Origin: Chondromyces crocatus
GTDB taxonomy: Bacteria; Myxococcota_A; Polyangia; Polyangiales; Polyangiaceae
Length of the DNA: 64,000 nucleotides
Assembly (NCBI RefSeq): GCF_001189295.1
Contig: NZ_CP012159.1
Location: 8,177,001-8,241,000, forward strand
Direction: 5' to 3'
In this document: one piece after another, positions 24,793 through 33,992 of the stretch
Layout of the letters: every line of letters begins with the position of its first letter
Numbering within the stretch: the first letter of the stretch is position 1
The notes under the pieces: generated by a model
The model's database searches: none
What the model saw: the letters and a program-made list of their open reading frames with translations, nothing else
Told to the model about the DNA's origin: nothing
Translations under genes and position numbers: made by a program

Positions 24793-27537
24793 ATGCAGCG
24801 TACGAGCAAGGCGTCGGCACGAGCGATTAGCATCCAAGGGGGAGAGCGACGGGCGCGCGGCGCCCGCGTCGGGGGCGTGGGTGGTCATCGGCCGGGCGCC
24901 CCGACCCGCATCCTGGGCTTCCTGGCGTTGCTGGGAGGCGTCGGTGCAATCGGCGCGGCGTGCGTGGCTCCCCCGGGGGACGACGAGTTCGACGAGTTCG
25001 ACGAGGCAGAGATGGCGCTCTGCCCGGGTGCACGCAACCCGTACGCGAGGATCGAGGCAGAGAGCGCCAACGCCTCGCAAGGAGTGACGTTCGAGACGAC
25101 GACCGACACGGGCGGGGGACAGAACGCCGGCAGCATCGCCAATGGCGATTACCTGCGCTTCAATGCCGTCGACTTCGGTTCACCGGGTGCCAACAACGTC
25201 CAGGCCCGCGTGGCCTCCGGCGCGTCGGCCGGCGTGAGCGGCCTCGTGGAATACCGGCTCGGCGGGGTGAACGGCACGCTGATCGGCTCCTTCTCGGTGG
25301 GCAGCACGGGTGGCTGGCAATCGTGGCAGACCGTCCCGGCCAACGTGCAGGCCTCGGGCATTCACGACCTCTACGTCGTCTTCAAGAGCGGCCAGCCCGC
25401 GGATTTCGTGAACCTGAACTGGATCCAGTTCCAGGGGTCGATCGGCAGCGGCTCTTGCCCAGGGGCGACGAGCAGCTCGAGCGCGACGACGAGCACCTCC
25501 TCCACCAGCGCCACGACCGGGAGCGGCGGCAGCGGAGGGACCGGCGGCGGTGGCGGGAGCGGCGGCGCCTGGACGTACAACCCTGGCCAGGCGTTCGCCA
25601 CCACGGCCCCGCCCTTCACCAACGTGACCCATCCCCTTCAGCCCACGGGGCTATGGGGTTCGATCGGTGGCGCTCGCCCCACCAACGCGTCGTGGCTCAA
25701 CGTCGTCCTCGGCTCGGGCGACGAGCGCATCCCCCAGTGGCCGTACACCGTCAAGGCGCAGGCCCAGACGCTCGGCGTGTCGCTGCCCGGACGCATGGTC
25801 GCCGCGCTCTCCATCACCACGGGGGCGGACGTCCACGTCCAGCTCGGCGCCGTCGAGACCTTCTCCGGCCACGTGCTCACGGGCCACGATGCCCTCTCGG
25901 CGACGCTCCGGTGGAATGCCTCCGGCGGCTCGATGACCACCCCCATCGTGTACGGCGCGCCCTACGTGACGGCGCAGTACGCAGGGCTGCGGCCGAGAAT
26001 CACGACGGGCGGGCCGGCCATCCTCTCGGTGAACGGGAGCGGCAGCGGCAACGTGAGCGGCACCCGCTTCGAGATCACGCTCAACAACGGGCAGACCTGG
26101 CTCCTCTACGCGACCAGCAACATCACGCTCTCGGTGGCCACGTCCGGCCTGAGCGCCACCTCGGCGTACACGGGCGCCCTGCGCGTGGCCCTGCGCCAGA
26201 GCGCCGCCGCGGCCACGGTGCTCGACCAGCACGCCGCCGCCATCCCCACCGGCGGCTCGTTCGGTGCCAGCGTCAACGGCAACACGGCCACGGTGACGTA
26301 CCAGTGGACCAGGACCGGCTCCGGCACGCTGCTCACCATGGCCATGCCGCACCACCAGTCACGCCTGTCCGGCGCGACCACCACCTCCCTCACCTACACG
26401 ACGCTGCGCGGCGAGCTGAGGGGCATCGCGGGCAACTCGTGGACGCTGAGCTACCCGCTCCCGGCCACCGACTTCGACGCCCCCAGGGCCATCGATGCGT
26501 CACGGCGCGCCGCCGTCGAGAGCGCGCTCCTCGCCGATCAGTCGTTCCAGCCGGACGCGACCACCGTGAGCAACGATCCCTATTTCGGTGGCAAGCAGCT
26601 CGCCAAGCTGGCGCGGCTCGCCGTCATCGCCAGGGCGGTCAACCGGACCGACATCACCTCCACCCTGGTCACCCGGCTCAAGCCCCTGGTGAATGCATGG
26701 CTGAATGGTACCAACGGGAACCCGCTCCGCTATGACAGCACCTGGGGCGGCCTCATCACGGCTGCAGGACGCAACGATCCGTCCGCCGATTTCGGAATGG
26801 GATACTACAACGATCACCACTTCCATTATGGCTATCACCTCTACGCGGCCTCGGTGATCGCGCGGGAGGATCCGGCGTGGGCGACCACCTACGGAGGCCG
26901 GGTCATGGCGCTGGTCCGCGACATCATGAATCCCAGCCCCTCCGATCCGTACTTCACCCCCTTCCGGAACTTCGACTTCTACGAGGGTCACAGCTGGGCC
27001 GCCGGGCTGTTCGTGTTCGGCGACGCCCGCAACCAGGAATCCACCTCCGAGGCCGTCAACGCCTGGTACTCGACGGCGCTCTACGGCCAGGCCACCAGCA
27101 ACACGAACCTGCGCAACCTGAGCCGCGTGCTGCTCGCCATGGAGATCGACAGCACCCAGCGGTACTGGCAGGTCCGCAACGCCGACACCATCTACCCCGC
27201 CCCCTTCCGCGACTTCCACGCGGTCGGCGTGCTCTGGGGGACCAAGGTCGACGCAGTGACCTTCTTCGGTGCCAACCCCGAGCTGGTCTACGGCATCCAG
27301 ATGATCCCCTTCACCCCGGTGTCCGAGGCGCTGCTCAACCCGGCCTGGATCCAGGACGCCTGGCCGCAGATGGCGTCCGCCGCGACGAGCGCGTCGCAGG
27401 GCTGGCGCGGGTTCATGTACATGGCCCACGGCGTCATCGACAAGAACGCCGCCTGGAGCGAAGCGTCGACCTTGTCCAGCTACGACGACGGCAACAGCCG
27501 CACGAACACGTTGTACTGGCTCGCCACGCGCCCCTGA
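24793..27537 (+). CDS. GH81 endo-beta-1,3-glucanase lipoprotein with a CBM6-like module
   Basis: A 914-residue secreted laminarinase. A long basic n-region and hydrophobic core lead to a lipobox-like GAAC (Cys57). Residues of about 80-215 form a CBM6-type carbohydrate-binding module (ARIEAESANASQG, NGDYLRFNAVDFG, FVNLNWIQFQG). A Ser/Thr then Gly linker covers about 220-265. The rest is glycoside hydrolase family 81, with signatures YYNDHHFHYGYHLYAAS and DFYEGHSWAAGLF and the acidic cluster NQESTSEAVNAW that holds the catalytic glutamate. It cuts internal beta-1,3-glucan bonds, as in fungal or algal walls, which suits a predatory or saprophytic soil bacterium. ATG 24793 has GAGGAG six bases upstream. 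It is a monocistronic-looking gene. Confidence 0.9.
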   Translation: MQRTSKASARAISIQGGERRARGARVGGVGGHRPGAPTRILGFLALLGGVGAIGAACVAPPGDDEFDEFDEAEMALCPGARNPYARIEAESANASQGVTFETTTDTGGGQNAGSIANGDYLRFNAVDFGSPGANNVQARVASGASAGVSGLVEYRLGGVNGTLIGSFSVGSTGGWQSWQTVPANVQASGIHDLYVVFKSGQPADFVNLNWIQFQGSIGSGSCPGATSSSSATTSTSSTSATTGSGGSGGTGGGGGSGGAWTYNPGQAFATTAPPFTNVTHPLQPTGLWGSIGGARPTNASWLNVVLGSGDERIPQWPYTVKAQAQTLGVSLPGRMVAALSITTGADVHVQLGAVETFSGHVLTGHDALSATLRWNASGGSMTTPIVYGAPYVTAQYAGLRPRITTGGPAILSVNGSGSGNVSGTRFEITLNNGQTWLLYATSNITLSVATSGLSATSAYTGALRVALRQSAAAATVLDQHAAAIPTGGSFGASVNGNTATVTYQWTRTGSGTLLTMAMPHHQSRLSGATTTSLTYTTLRGELRGIAGNSWTLSYPLPATDFDAPRAIDASRRAAVESALLADQSFQPDATTVSNDPYFGGKQLAKLARLAVIARAVNRTDITSTLVTRLKPLVNAWLNGTNGNPLRYDSTWGGLITAAGRNDPSADFGMGYYNDHHFHYGYHLYAASVIAREDPAWATTYGGRVMALVRDIMNPSPSDPYFTPFRNFDFYEGHSWAAGLFVFGDARNQESTSEAVNAWYSTALYGQATSNTNLRNLSRVLLAMEIDSTQRYWQVRNADTIYPAPFRDFHAVGVLWGTKVDAVTFFGANPELVYGIQMIPFTPVSEALLNPAWIQDAWPQMASAATSASQGWRGFMYMAHGVIDKNAAWSEASTLSSYDDGNSRTNTLYWLATRP

Positions 27538-27651
27538 TGCCCGCGCACGTCGCTCGGAAGGCAGGCCCTCCCGGGCGACGTGCGCATCCCTGACCCGCTC
27601 GGGTCCAGTTCCTTCCTGCGCATCACCGCTCGTAGCGACGGGCAGGTGGTC

Positions 27652-27657
27652 TATCCT
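27652..27657 (+). promoter_or_regulatory. candidate -10 TATCCT of coiled-coil gene 1
   Basis: TATCCT ends 20 bp before the ATG at 27678. Equivalent elements precede the two downstream paralogues (TATCCT 28410-28415; TACCCT 29476-29481), so each copy seems to carry its own promoter. Confidence 0.4.
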
Positions 27658-27677
27658 GGCAGCGGAGGCCCCCCTGC

Positions 27678-28286
27678 ATGAGTCAGTTCCGAGACGATCG
27701 AGTGGCCCTCCGCGCTCGCACGGAGAACCTCGAGCGGCAACTCGCCGAAGTACAGGACGAGCTGCGACAGTCGCAAGCTGCGCTGCGCGACGCCGAGCAA
27801 GCCATTCCCCGAGAGCGTCTGGAGGAACTCGAACAGAGCAAGGCCGGCCAGAGGCACCAGCTCGTCAAGATTCGCCGAGAGCTGCGCCAGACGCAGAAAT
27901 TGCTGACCGAGACGCAGGAAGCGTTGACCCAGGCCCAGGAGGCCGCGCCCCAGGAGCGGCTGGAGCACCTCGAGAAGGCCCTGGAGGAGCAGCAGCGAGA
28001 GAACGCCGAGCTCCAAAAAGAACTGCGTCGCTCGCAGCGAGCGCTGCACCGGTCTCAGAGGTCCAGCTCCCCCGAGCAGGTGGAGCAACTCGAGCGCGAA
28101 CTCGCAACGGCCCGGGAAGCCCTGAAGAGACGACGGGGAAAGACGGAGATCATCCCCCTGGACGAGACGATCCGCTTCGTTCCCATGCGCCCGGAGCTCA
28201 CCGCCAGGGATGCTCTCGTCTCCATCATGCTGCTCGCCGTGGGCTTCAGCCTGTATCTCTTGATGAGCTCTTGCGCGGGCACGTGA
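27678..28286 (+). CDS. coiled-coil membrane protein, paralogue 1 of 3
   Basis: A 202-residue protein. Residues of about 8-155 are a nearly continuous coiled coil (ALRARTENLERQLAEVQDEL, ERLEELEQSKAGQ). A basic stretch and one transmembrane helix near the C-terminus follow (ALVSIMLLAVGFSLYLLMSS), ending shortly after a Cys. The opening MSQFRDDRVALRAR is shared almost exactly with the next gene and closely with the third, so the three arose by duplication. Unlike the others it lacks an extracytoplasmic domain. Topology is probably cytoplasmic coil with a C-terminal membrane anchor. No family or function is recognised; a scaffold or cell-envelope organiser is a guess. Confidence 0.75.
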   Translation: MSQFRDDRVALRARTENLERQLAEVQDELRQSQAALRDAEQAIPRERLEELEQSKAGQRHQLVKIRRELRQTQKLLTETQEALTQAQEAAPQERLEHLEKALEEQQRENAELQKELRRSQRALHRSQRSSSPEQVEQLERELATAREALKRRRGKTEIIPLDETIRFVPMRPELTARDALVSIMLLAVGFSLYLLMSSCAGT

Positions 28287-28432
28287 GCATCGAGTTCGAG
28301 TGACGGGCCATCTGACCCGAGACGTCTCGACCCGTCGACCGTGCAGCAGGCCGTCTCCTCCCACCTCACTCCTCCCCGGAGTCCGCTCATCGGCGGATTG
28401 CAGATGGGTTATCCTGGAACGAGGATGCACGC

Positions 28433-29317
28433 ATGAGCCAGTTCCGGGACGACCGAGTAGCTCTTCGCGCCCGTGCGGATGGGCTGGAGCAACAGCTCGC
28501 CGAGGTCAACGAAGAGCTACAGCGCGCGCAAGAGGCGCTTCGCCAGGCCGAGCAGTCCACGTCCCGTGACCGGGTGGAGCAACTCGAACAGGATGCGCAG
28601 GGGCAGAAGAAACAGCTCGCCGCACTCCGCAAAGAGCTACGCCGGACGAAGAAGGCGCTGAACGAGGCCCAGGAATCGCCGTCCCAGGCCCAGCTGAACC
28701 AGCTCGAACAGGAGCTTGCAACGACACGACAGACCTTGAAACAGCTTCAAGGTCCGGTGAACAAAGTCCCCCGTGCGCACGACCTGACGCCGCGACAGCA
28801 TCATCTCCGGCTGGTCGTCGGGCTCGCTTTCATCGCCCTCGTGCTCCTGGCCGCCCGCAGCGCCATCTCACCTCCAGCCTCGGCACCAGGGCTCAGGAGC
28901 GCAACCTGGGATGGCAGCGTCGTGGAGTCCTCCGACCCGAGCCTGAAGCCAGGGACCCCCTGCATCGTCATGGCAGGATTCGCCGAGCTGACGTACGGCT
29001 CGACCAGCAAGGTCGACCATCTCCAGGTCCACTGCAACGGGAAGACCGTCTTCGAAGCCGGTTCTGGCACACCGCCTCGCAACGCTGCGGTCACCGAGCA
29101 GCAGGGTGGGAACGGGGCGCTCGTTTCGCCCATGCTCTACACGCTGGTGTACGACCATGAAGAGGACACGCTGTGGGCCCCTCGTGAGATCTCCCTGAGC
29201 TCACCGGCACGCACGGCCAGGATCTGGCGCGACACGTTCCCCCACGTCGACCTCCGCCTGAGCCTCGAACCCACGTCGCATAATTTTCTCTCCGAGGTCC
29301 TCTCGCCTCGCCGATGA
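28433..29317 (+). CDS. coiled-coil membrane protein, paralogue 2 of 3
   Basis: A 294-residue protein opening MSQFRDDRVALRAR. The coiled coil spans residues of about 8-110, a transmembrane helix lies near 124-142 (LRLVVGLAFIALVLLAARSA), and an outer domain of about 150 residues follows (ATWDGSVVESSDPSLKPGTP, LQVHCNGKTVFEAG, YTLVYDHEEDT, ARIWRDTFPHVDLRLSLEP). That outer domain is shared with paralogue 3 (WNGQV, LAPGTAC, LTVRCGG, YTLVYDDTGD, ARIWRATVPTFDLRLRLEP) and contains two conserved cysteines, suggesting a disulfide. The start is ATG 28433, 17 bp after a TATCCT element. Inside-coil/outside-domain topology suggests a structural or sensory link across the inner membrane. Confidence 0.75.
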   Translation: MSQFRDDRVALRARADGLEQQLAEVNEELQRAQEALRQAEQSTSRDRVEQLEQDAQGQKKQLAALRKELRRTKKALNEAQESPSQAQLNQLEQELATTRQTLKQLQGPVNKVPRAHDLTPRQHHLRLVVGLAFIALVLLAARSAISPPASAPGLRSATWDGSVVESSDPSLKPGTPCIVMAGFAELTYGSTSKVDHLQVHCNGKTVFEAGSGTPPRNAAVTEQQGGNGALVSPMLYTLVYDHEEDTLWAPREISLSSPARTARIWRDTFPHVDLRLSLEPTSHNFLSEVLSPRR

Positions 29318-29500
29318 CGTCGCGCTGGACGTCACCTCCTGTTCCACCACACGCCCCCGACGGCCGTATCGCCCGTGCGGCTGCCCGCTCGCCGGACGAC
29401 GTGCTCGGTCCTTCGACCGAGCCAGACGTCCGCCTGCTTTCCACCTCGCCGGTCGCCGGCTGACGCCCCGTGCGTTACCCTGACGAAGGGAGACGCCTGC

Positions 29501-30352
29501 ATGAGCCAGTACCGGGGAGAGCGAGACGCACTTCGCGCACGCGCAGAGGGCCTGGAGCAGCAGCTCACCGAGGTCCGCGGCGAGCTGCAACAGACGCGCT
29601 CGGCGCTGCACCACGCCCAGCAGTCCACGCCGTGGGAACGGCTGGAGCAGCTCGAACGCGATCTCGCCACGGCCCAGAAGGCCGTGCTGGAGCTTCGAGG
29701 ACAGATGTCCTCCACCGTCCGACCGGCACCTCGCGCGAACGGGGCAGCCGTCGCTGCCGGGATGGTGGCCCTCATCCTGGCAGGGACGGGCACGGCCTTG
29801 ATCCTCGCCGCGCGCGCGGGAAACAGCGAGCCACCGCCGCGTCGCACCACGGTCACCTGGCCGCCTCCCACGCCCGCCGCGCAGACCCCACTCGCGGGCG
29901 CCACGGGCAAGGTCCCGAGCGCGGTGACCCCCGCTCCAGAGCGCATCGAGGCGCGGTGGAACGGGCAGGTCGTGAGTGCCTCCGGGCTGAAGCTCGCGCC
30001 AGGGACGGCGTGCTCGGCCGAGGCGACGCTCCTCGACACGCACGAGCAAGGGGCCCTCGGCGTCGACGCGCTCACGGTTCGCTGCGGCGGCCAGGACGTC
30101 TACCGCTCCAGCGACGACCTCAATGGCATCTCGATGCTCCGCTCGGGCGCCTCCACCCAGGAGAGCGAGGGGCGGAAGTCCTACACGCTGGTCTACGACG
30201 ACACGGGGGACAGAACCGGGGACCGCAACCAGATCTCGCTGAGCACGTCGGGACGCGAGGCGCGGATCTGGCGGGCCACGGTCCCTACATTCGACCTTCG
30301 CCTCCGCCTCGAACCGCTCGCCAGTGGCACGGCCACCAACACGGGCTTCTAG
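29501..30352 (+). CDS. coiled-coil membrane protein, paralogue 3 of 3
   Basis: A 283-residue protein opening MSQYRGERDALRAR, with a shorter coiled coil (residues of about 8-65), a transmembrane helix near 80-105 (VAAGMVALILAGTGTALILA), a Pro/Thr-rich spacer and a C-terminal outer domain homologous to that of paralogue 2. ATG 29501 has GGGAG upstream; the frame is open further upstream, but only from 29501 does it align with the paralogues. Progressive shortening of the coil across the three copies suggests divergence after duplication. Function unknown. Confidence 0.75.
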   Translation: MSQYRGERDALRARAEGLEQQLTEVRGELQQTRSALHHAQQSTPWERLEQLERDLATAQKAVLELRGQMSSTVRPAPRANGAAVAAGMVALILAGTGTALILAARAGNSEPPPRRTTVTWPPPTPAAQTPLAGATGKVPSAVTPAPERIEARWNGQVVSASGLKLAPGTACSAEATLLDTHEQGALGVDALTVRCGGQDVYRSSDDLNGISMLRSGASTQESEGRKSYTLVYDDTGDRTGDRNQISLSTSGREARIWRATVPTFDLRLRLEPLASGTATNTGF

Positions 30353-30454
30353 CGCACGCCGTCGACGCCCACGTATGCCGCCCCCTCGCGGGTCCCCCCC
30401 AGCAAAGCCGTCAGCGCGCCAGGTCTCCTGACCTCGCGGCGCCTTCGGCAACGA

Positions 30455-31456
30455 TCACATCCGCACCATCGCAGCGCCCCAGGTGATCCCGGCACCGAGC
30501 GCGCAGAGAAGCACCGCGTGGCCCGGCTGCACACGCCCGTCACGCACCGCACCATCCAGCGCGATCGGGATCGACGCCGCGCCCGTGTTGCCCGTCTCGG
30601 CGAGGTCCTCGATGAACTTGTGGCGTGGGTAGCCGAGCCGCGCCGAGATCAGATCGACGATGTTGCGGTTGGCCTGGTGCGGAATCACCCAGTCGAGCTC
30701 CGCGCTCGTCAACCCCGCCGCCTTGAGCGCCTGCATGGAGTACGAGGTCAGGTGCTTCACGCTGATCTGGAACAGCTCTCGGCCCTTGATCTGTAGCCGG
30801 TGCCGCTGTCCTGCGAGCGCGTCTGCCGTCACGGGCTCGGCCGAGCCGCCCGCGGGGACCGACATCAGGCCGGTCAGGCCACCGTCCGCGTGGATGCGGG
30901 TGGAGAGGATGCCCCGGTTGTCGCCGGTGGCCGGCCCGAGGACCACCGCGCCCGCACCGTCACCGAAGAGGGGCACCGTGGTCCGGTCCTCCGGGTTCAC
31001 GAGCCGCGTCATCATGTCCGCGCCCACCACCAGGATGGTGTTGAACGTGCCGGCGGAGATGAACTGGTCCGCGACGGTCATCGCGTAGAGGAAGCCCGCG
31101 AACGACGCCGCGATGTCGAAGGAGGGGATCATGTCGGCGCCGATCTTCTGCTGCACGTGCACGGCGGTGGCCGGCATGGGCGAGTCCCCGCTGGTGGTCG
31201 CCACGATGATCATGTCGAGATCCGCCGGCGTGAGCCCGGCCGCCTCCAGGGCCGCGCGGCTGGCGGCTGCGGCCATGTCGCTGGTGACCTCGCCCGGAGC
31301 CGCGACGCGCCGCCGCTGGATCCCGGTGTGCTCCTGGATCCAGGCGTCCGTCGTGTCGAGGCGCTTCGCCAGCGCGTCGTTGTCCACGATGGTCGCGGGC
31401 AGGTAATGCCCGGTACCCACGATGCGGGTCCGCGGGATGCTCATCTGTCGTGCCAT
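30455..31456 (-). CDS. FabH-like ketosynthase III with the nucleophile Cys replaced by Phe
   Basis: A 333-residue thiolase-fold protein of FabH length and pattern (GTGHYLP, TGIQRRR, VATTSGDSPMPATA, LFGDGAGAVVLGP). The catalytic His and Asn are present in HQANRN (His260) and ETGNTG (Asn290). In the nucleophile motif, where FabH has DxAAACAGF, this protein reads DIAASFAGF: Phe119 (codon at 31100-31102) takes the place of the Cys. It therefore should not form the acyl-enzyme needed for normal condensation. It may be a decarboxylase, an acyl-transfer or binding protein, or a partner of another ketosynthase. ATG 31456 is used (31444 is an alternative). No other fatty-acid genes are adjacent. Confidence 0.85.
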   Translation of the reverse strand: MARQMSIPRTRIVGTGHYLPATIVDNDALAKRLDTTDAWIQEHTGIQRRRVAAPGEVTSDMAAAASRAALEAAGLTPADLDMIIVATTSGDSPMPATAVHVQQKIGADMIPSFDIAASFAGFLYAMTVADQFISAGTFNTILVVGADMMTRLVNPEDRTTVPLFGDGAGAVVLGPATGDNRGILSTRIHADGGLTGLMSVPAGGSAEPVTADALAGQRHRLQIKGRELFQISVKHLTSYSMQALKAAGLTSAELDWVIPHQANRNIVDLISARLGYPRHKFIEDLAETGNTGAASIPIALDGAVRDGRVQPGHAVLLCALGAGITWGAAMVRM

Positions 31457-31559
31457 GCGGCGCAGGCTAGTACAGCCAGGCCGGGTTCGGAGCAGGAAGC
31501 GGGTCGAGACACCGGAGCGCTTGAGTCCTGGGCAACACCGGGTACATAAAGCGCCCGAG

Positions 31560-32342
31560 ATGGCGAAGAGCGACAGCCGCAAAAAGCGCCCCGGTGACGA
31601 CGAGCCGGTCGACGCGAAGACGTCGTCCGAAGAACGCGACGCCGACACCGAGGCGACGGACGAGACCTCCGAGACGGCCGACGAAGCCTCCGAGACGGCC
31701 GACGAGGCCTCCGAGAACGACGCCGACGAGGCCTCCGAGGAGAAAGCCAAGGCCCCTGCCCGCGAAGGGCGCGCAAGGGCGAAGGGACGGCCGACCCCCC
31801 GCGCGCTCCCGCCACCGCCCCTCCCGGTCCAGGGCGGTGCGCTGGGCAAGAGCCTGCTGCTGTTCGTGCTCATCATCGGCGGCCTGGCTGCAGCGTTCGC
31901 CATCTTCGGCCAGGAGACCGGGGGGCGCGGCGCCGTCGCCTGGAAGCCAGGCTCGAAGACGCAGGTGGAGATCACCCTGGTGGCCAGCGACAAGCGCGAC
32001 CTCTCCTGCTGGTCACCCCAGGAGCAGAACGAGCGCCACTGCGGCTTCGAGGCTCCCGCCAAGCCCTGGTCGAAGGGTGACCCGAACGACGACAAGCTCC
32101 TCTTGCGCCCGTACACGACCGTCGACGGCGTGCAGTTCCTCGCCGCCGGCGTGTGGAGCGATCCCGCGCTCGCCGGCAACCTGCCCCTCGGCCGCTTCTC
32201 GGTGAAGTGCACCTTCAACGTCGAGGGCTCGTTCAAGCGGCCCAGCGTGCGGTGGTCCTCCGAGGGATCCTGGCTCGACCAGACGAACGACTGGATGACC
32301 GGACACGTCTCCGGCTGCCGGCTCATCGGCGCCACGCCCTGA
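31560..32342 (+). CDS. membrane protein with acidic Glu/Asp/Ser-repeat N-terminus and Cys-containing outer domain
   Basis: A 260-residue protein. Residues of about 1-70 are very acidic and contain repeats of ETADEAS. A basic/Pro-rich segment comes next, then one transmembrane helix at about 96-115 (SLLLFVLIIGGLAAAFAIF), then an outer domain of about 140 residues with four cysteines likely to form disulfides. ATG 31560 is chosen because the low-complexity region starts there; an open frame further upstream lies in promoter DNA shared with the divergent FabH-like gene. No family is recognised. Confidence 0.65.
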   Translation: MAKSDSRKKRPGDDEPVDAKTSSEERDADTEATDETSETADEASETADEASENDADEASEEKAKAPAREGRARAKGRPTPRALPPPPLPVQGGALGKSLLLFVLIIGGLAAAFAIFGQETGGRGAVAWKPGSKTQVEITLVASDKRDLSCWSPQEQNERHCGFEAPAKPWSKGDPNDDKLLLRPYTTVDGVQFLAAGVWSDPALAGNLPLGRFSVKCTFNVEGSFKRPSVRWSSEGSWLDQTNDWMTGHVSGCRLIGATP

Positions 32343-32384
32343 CCCCCGTCGAGGTCCGACGTCCCACCAGGGTAGAATGCCCTG

Positions 32385-33941
32385 ATGTACGCCGGACCCG
32401 TCCGACGCTTTGCTTCTTCCCTTCGCGCGCTCGCCGCGCTCACCCTCACGGCCGTCGCCTCGACCGCTGCATGCGGCTCCACGACGGTCCAGCCTCCCCC
32501 CGTCATCGACGACACAGCCGTCCCCCCCATCTCCGTGCTGGAGCGCTGGCTGGACGACCGCGCGTCCCTCGACGGCGGCTTCATGCCCACGGGCTCGCCG
32601 TCTCATCGCGCCTACGTCGACCGCCTCGAAGCGTGGTTGCATACCACCTGCGCCGTCGACATCCAGCGTGAGCCCTTCAGCTTCCTCGACTGGAAAGCGT
32701 CCAAGGTCTCGCTCGAACTCACCGGCCCCGAGACGCCCATCCCGATCGACGTCCTGCGCGCGACCCCTCATTCCGGCAGCACACCGGCCCAGGGCGTCCA
32801 CGCCGACCTCGTCATCCTGCCACCGCCCACCGTGAGCGTGACCAGCGTCCGGCTCGACGGCAAACCCTTCGCCGAAGGCCTCGACGCTCACGACGTGGCC
32901 GGGAAGCTCGCCGTCGTGCGCCTCCCCGTCCCGGTCCTCCCCCTCGGCCTCTTGCGCGGCAGCTTCTACCACGTCGTCGATCGAGGCGAGTCCCTCCCCT
33001 CGCACGCCCCGCGCATGCCGCTCGCGGTGCTCACCAGCATCACCGAGATCGCGTTCGCGCTCCGCGATGCAGGCGCCGCTGGCCTCGTCGCCGTGCTCCC
33101 CTCCGAGGATCCCTACGTGGTGGACCAGTTCGGCCCGATCACCCCGGACGAGCTGGGCATTCCCAGCGTCTACGTCTCCCCTTCCGCGGGTGCCGCGATC
33201 GAGGAAACGGTGGCGTGGGGCGGGATCCGCGGCCACCTGCGGCTCGTGGCGACCGGCGCCACCGGGACGATGGACAACCTCGTCGCCCGCATCCCCGCCG
33301 AAGGGCGCGAGCGCCTCGTCGCACTCAGCACCCACACCGATGGGACGAACCTTCTGGAGGAGGACGGCGCCGTCGGCATCCAGGCGGCCGTGACGCACTT
33401 CTGCTCGCTCCCTCCCGCAGAGCGCCCCGCCGACCTTCACGTGCTGCTCCACGGTGGCCATTTCCCGGGCAACGTCTCTCTACGCCAGCACGTCGACACC
33501 CTGCCGAGCGATGTGCGCGAGCGCATCGTGTCCGCCGTGGAAGTCGAGCACCTCGGCGCGCGGGAGCTACTCCCCGACGAACAAGGCCGCTACGCGACGA
33601 CCGGACGCCCCGAGCTCTTCCTCGTGACCACCACCGAGCCCACCGTGGCCCCCATCGAGGCAGCCGTCACCTTCGCCGAGCGCCTCGATCGCGTGATCCT
33701 CAGCGCCCGCTCCACCCTTCCCATCGGCTCCGGCACCGAGTGGCAAGAGGTCGCGCCGCTGGTGCAGCTCATCGCCGGACCGAACTACCTGCTGAGCGTC
33801 GAGAAAGACGCCGGTCCCATCCGAGAACTCATCGACGTCGACCTGCTCCGCACCCAGGCCATCGGTCTCGTCGGGCTCGTCTCCCACCTCGCCCTCGCCC
33901 CACAGGACGACTACACCCGGCGCTCCGAGCGGGCTCCCTGA
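32385..33941 (+). CDS. peptidase-like lipoprotein (M28/PA-type organisation)
   Basis: A 518-residue lipoprotein (lipobox STAAC, Cys30). The middle part (LVILPPPTVSV, AGKLAVVRLPVP, AGAAGLVAVLPSEDPY) resembles a PA-type insert of M28 metallopeptidases. The following part contains STHTDGTNLLEEDGAVGIQA, which resembles the zinc-binding HxD...D/E region, then LHVLLHGGHFPGN and VEVEHLGARE, where the general-base and zinc-ligand residues would fall. I infer an exported aminopeptidase-like enzyme, but the zinc ligands are not fully standard and it may be inactive. ATG 32385 lies 6 bp after TAGAAT, suggesting a very short leader. The neighbours do not indicate a pathway. Confidence 0.6.
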   Translation: MYAGPVRRFASSLRALAALTLTAVASTAACGSTTVQPPPVIDDTAVPPISVLERWLDDRASLDGGFMPTGSPSHRAYVDRLEAWLHTTCAVDIQREPFSFLDWKASKVSLELTGPETPIPIDVLRATPHSGSTPAQGVHADLVILPPPTVSVTSVRLDGKPFAEGLDAHDVAGKLAVVRLPVPVLPLGLLRGSFYHVVDRGESLPSHAPRMPLAVLTSITEIAFALRDAGAAGLVAVLPSEDPYVVDQFGPITPDELGIPSVYVSPSAGAAIEETVAWGGIRGHLRLVATGATGTMDNLVARIPAEGRERLVALSTHTDGTNLLEEDGAVGIQAAVTHFCSLPPAERPADLHVLLHGGHFPGNVSLRQHVDTLPSDVRERIVSAVEVEHLGARELLPDEQGRYATTGRPELFLVTTTEPTVAPIEAAVTFAERLDRVILSARSTLPIGSGTEWQEVAPLVQLIAGPNYLLSVEKDAGPIRELIDVDLLRTQAIGLVGLVSHLALAPQDDYTRRSERAP

Positions 33942-33992
33942 CGCGCATCGACACCGTGGTGCACCCCGCACCAGCCCACGCCACGGCGAGGC

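Noticed and set aside
24306-24833. 175-codon minus frame in the region before the GH81 gene
   Set aside because: Several overlapping frames exist there in all phases; none has a ribosome-binding site or recognisable features.
30421-30434. Terminator between coiled-coil paralogue 3 and the FabH-like gene
   Set aside because: AGGTC/GACCT is only a 5-bp stem without a T-run, too weak to list.
31457-32590. Extension of the FabH-like frame to a 711-residue protein
   Set aside because: The added part is an antisense shadow of the divergent membrane-protein gene; FabH-like N-terminus begins at 31456 or 31444.
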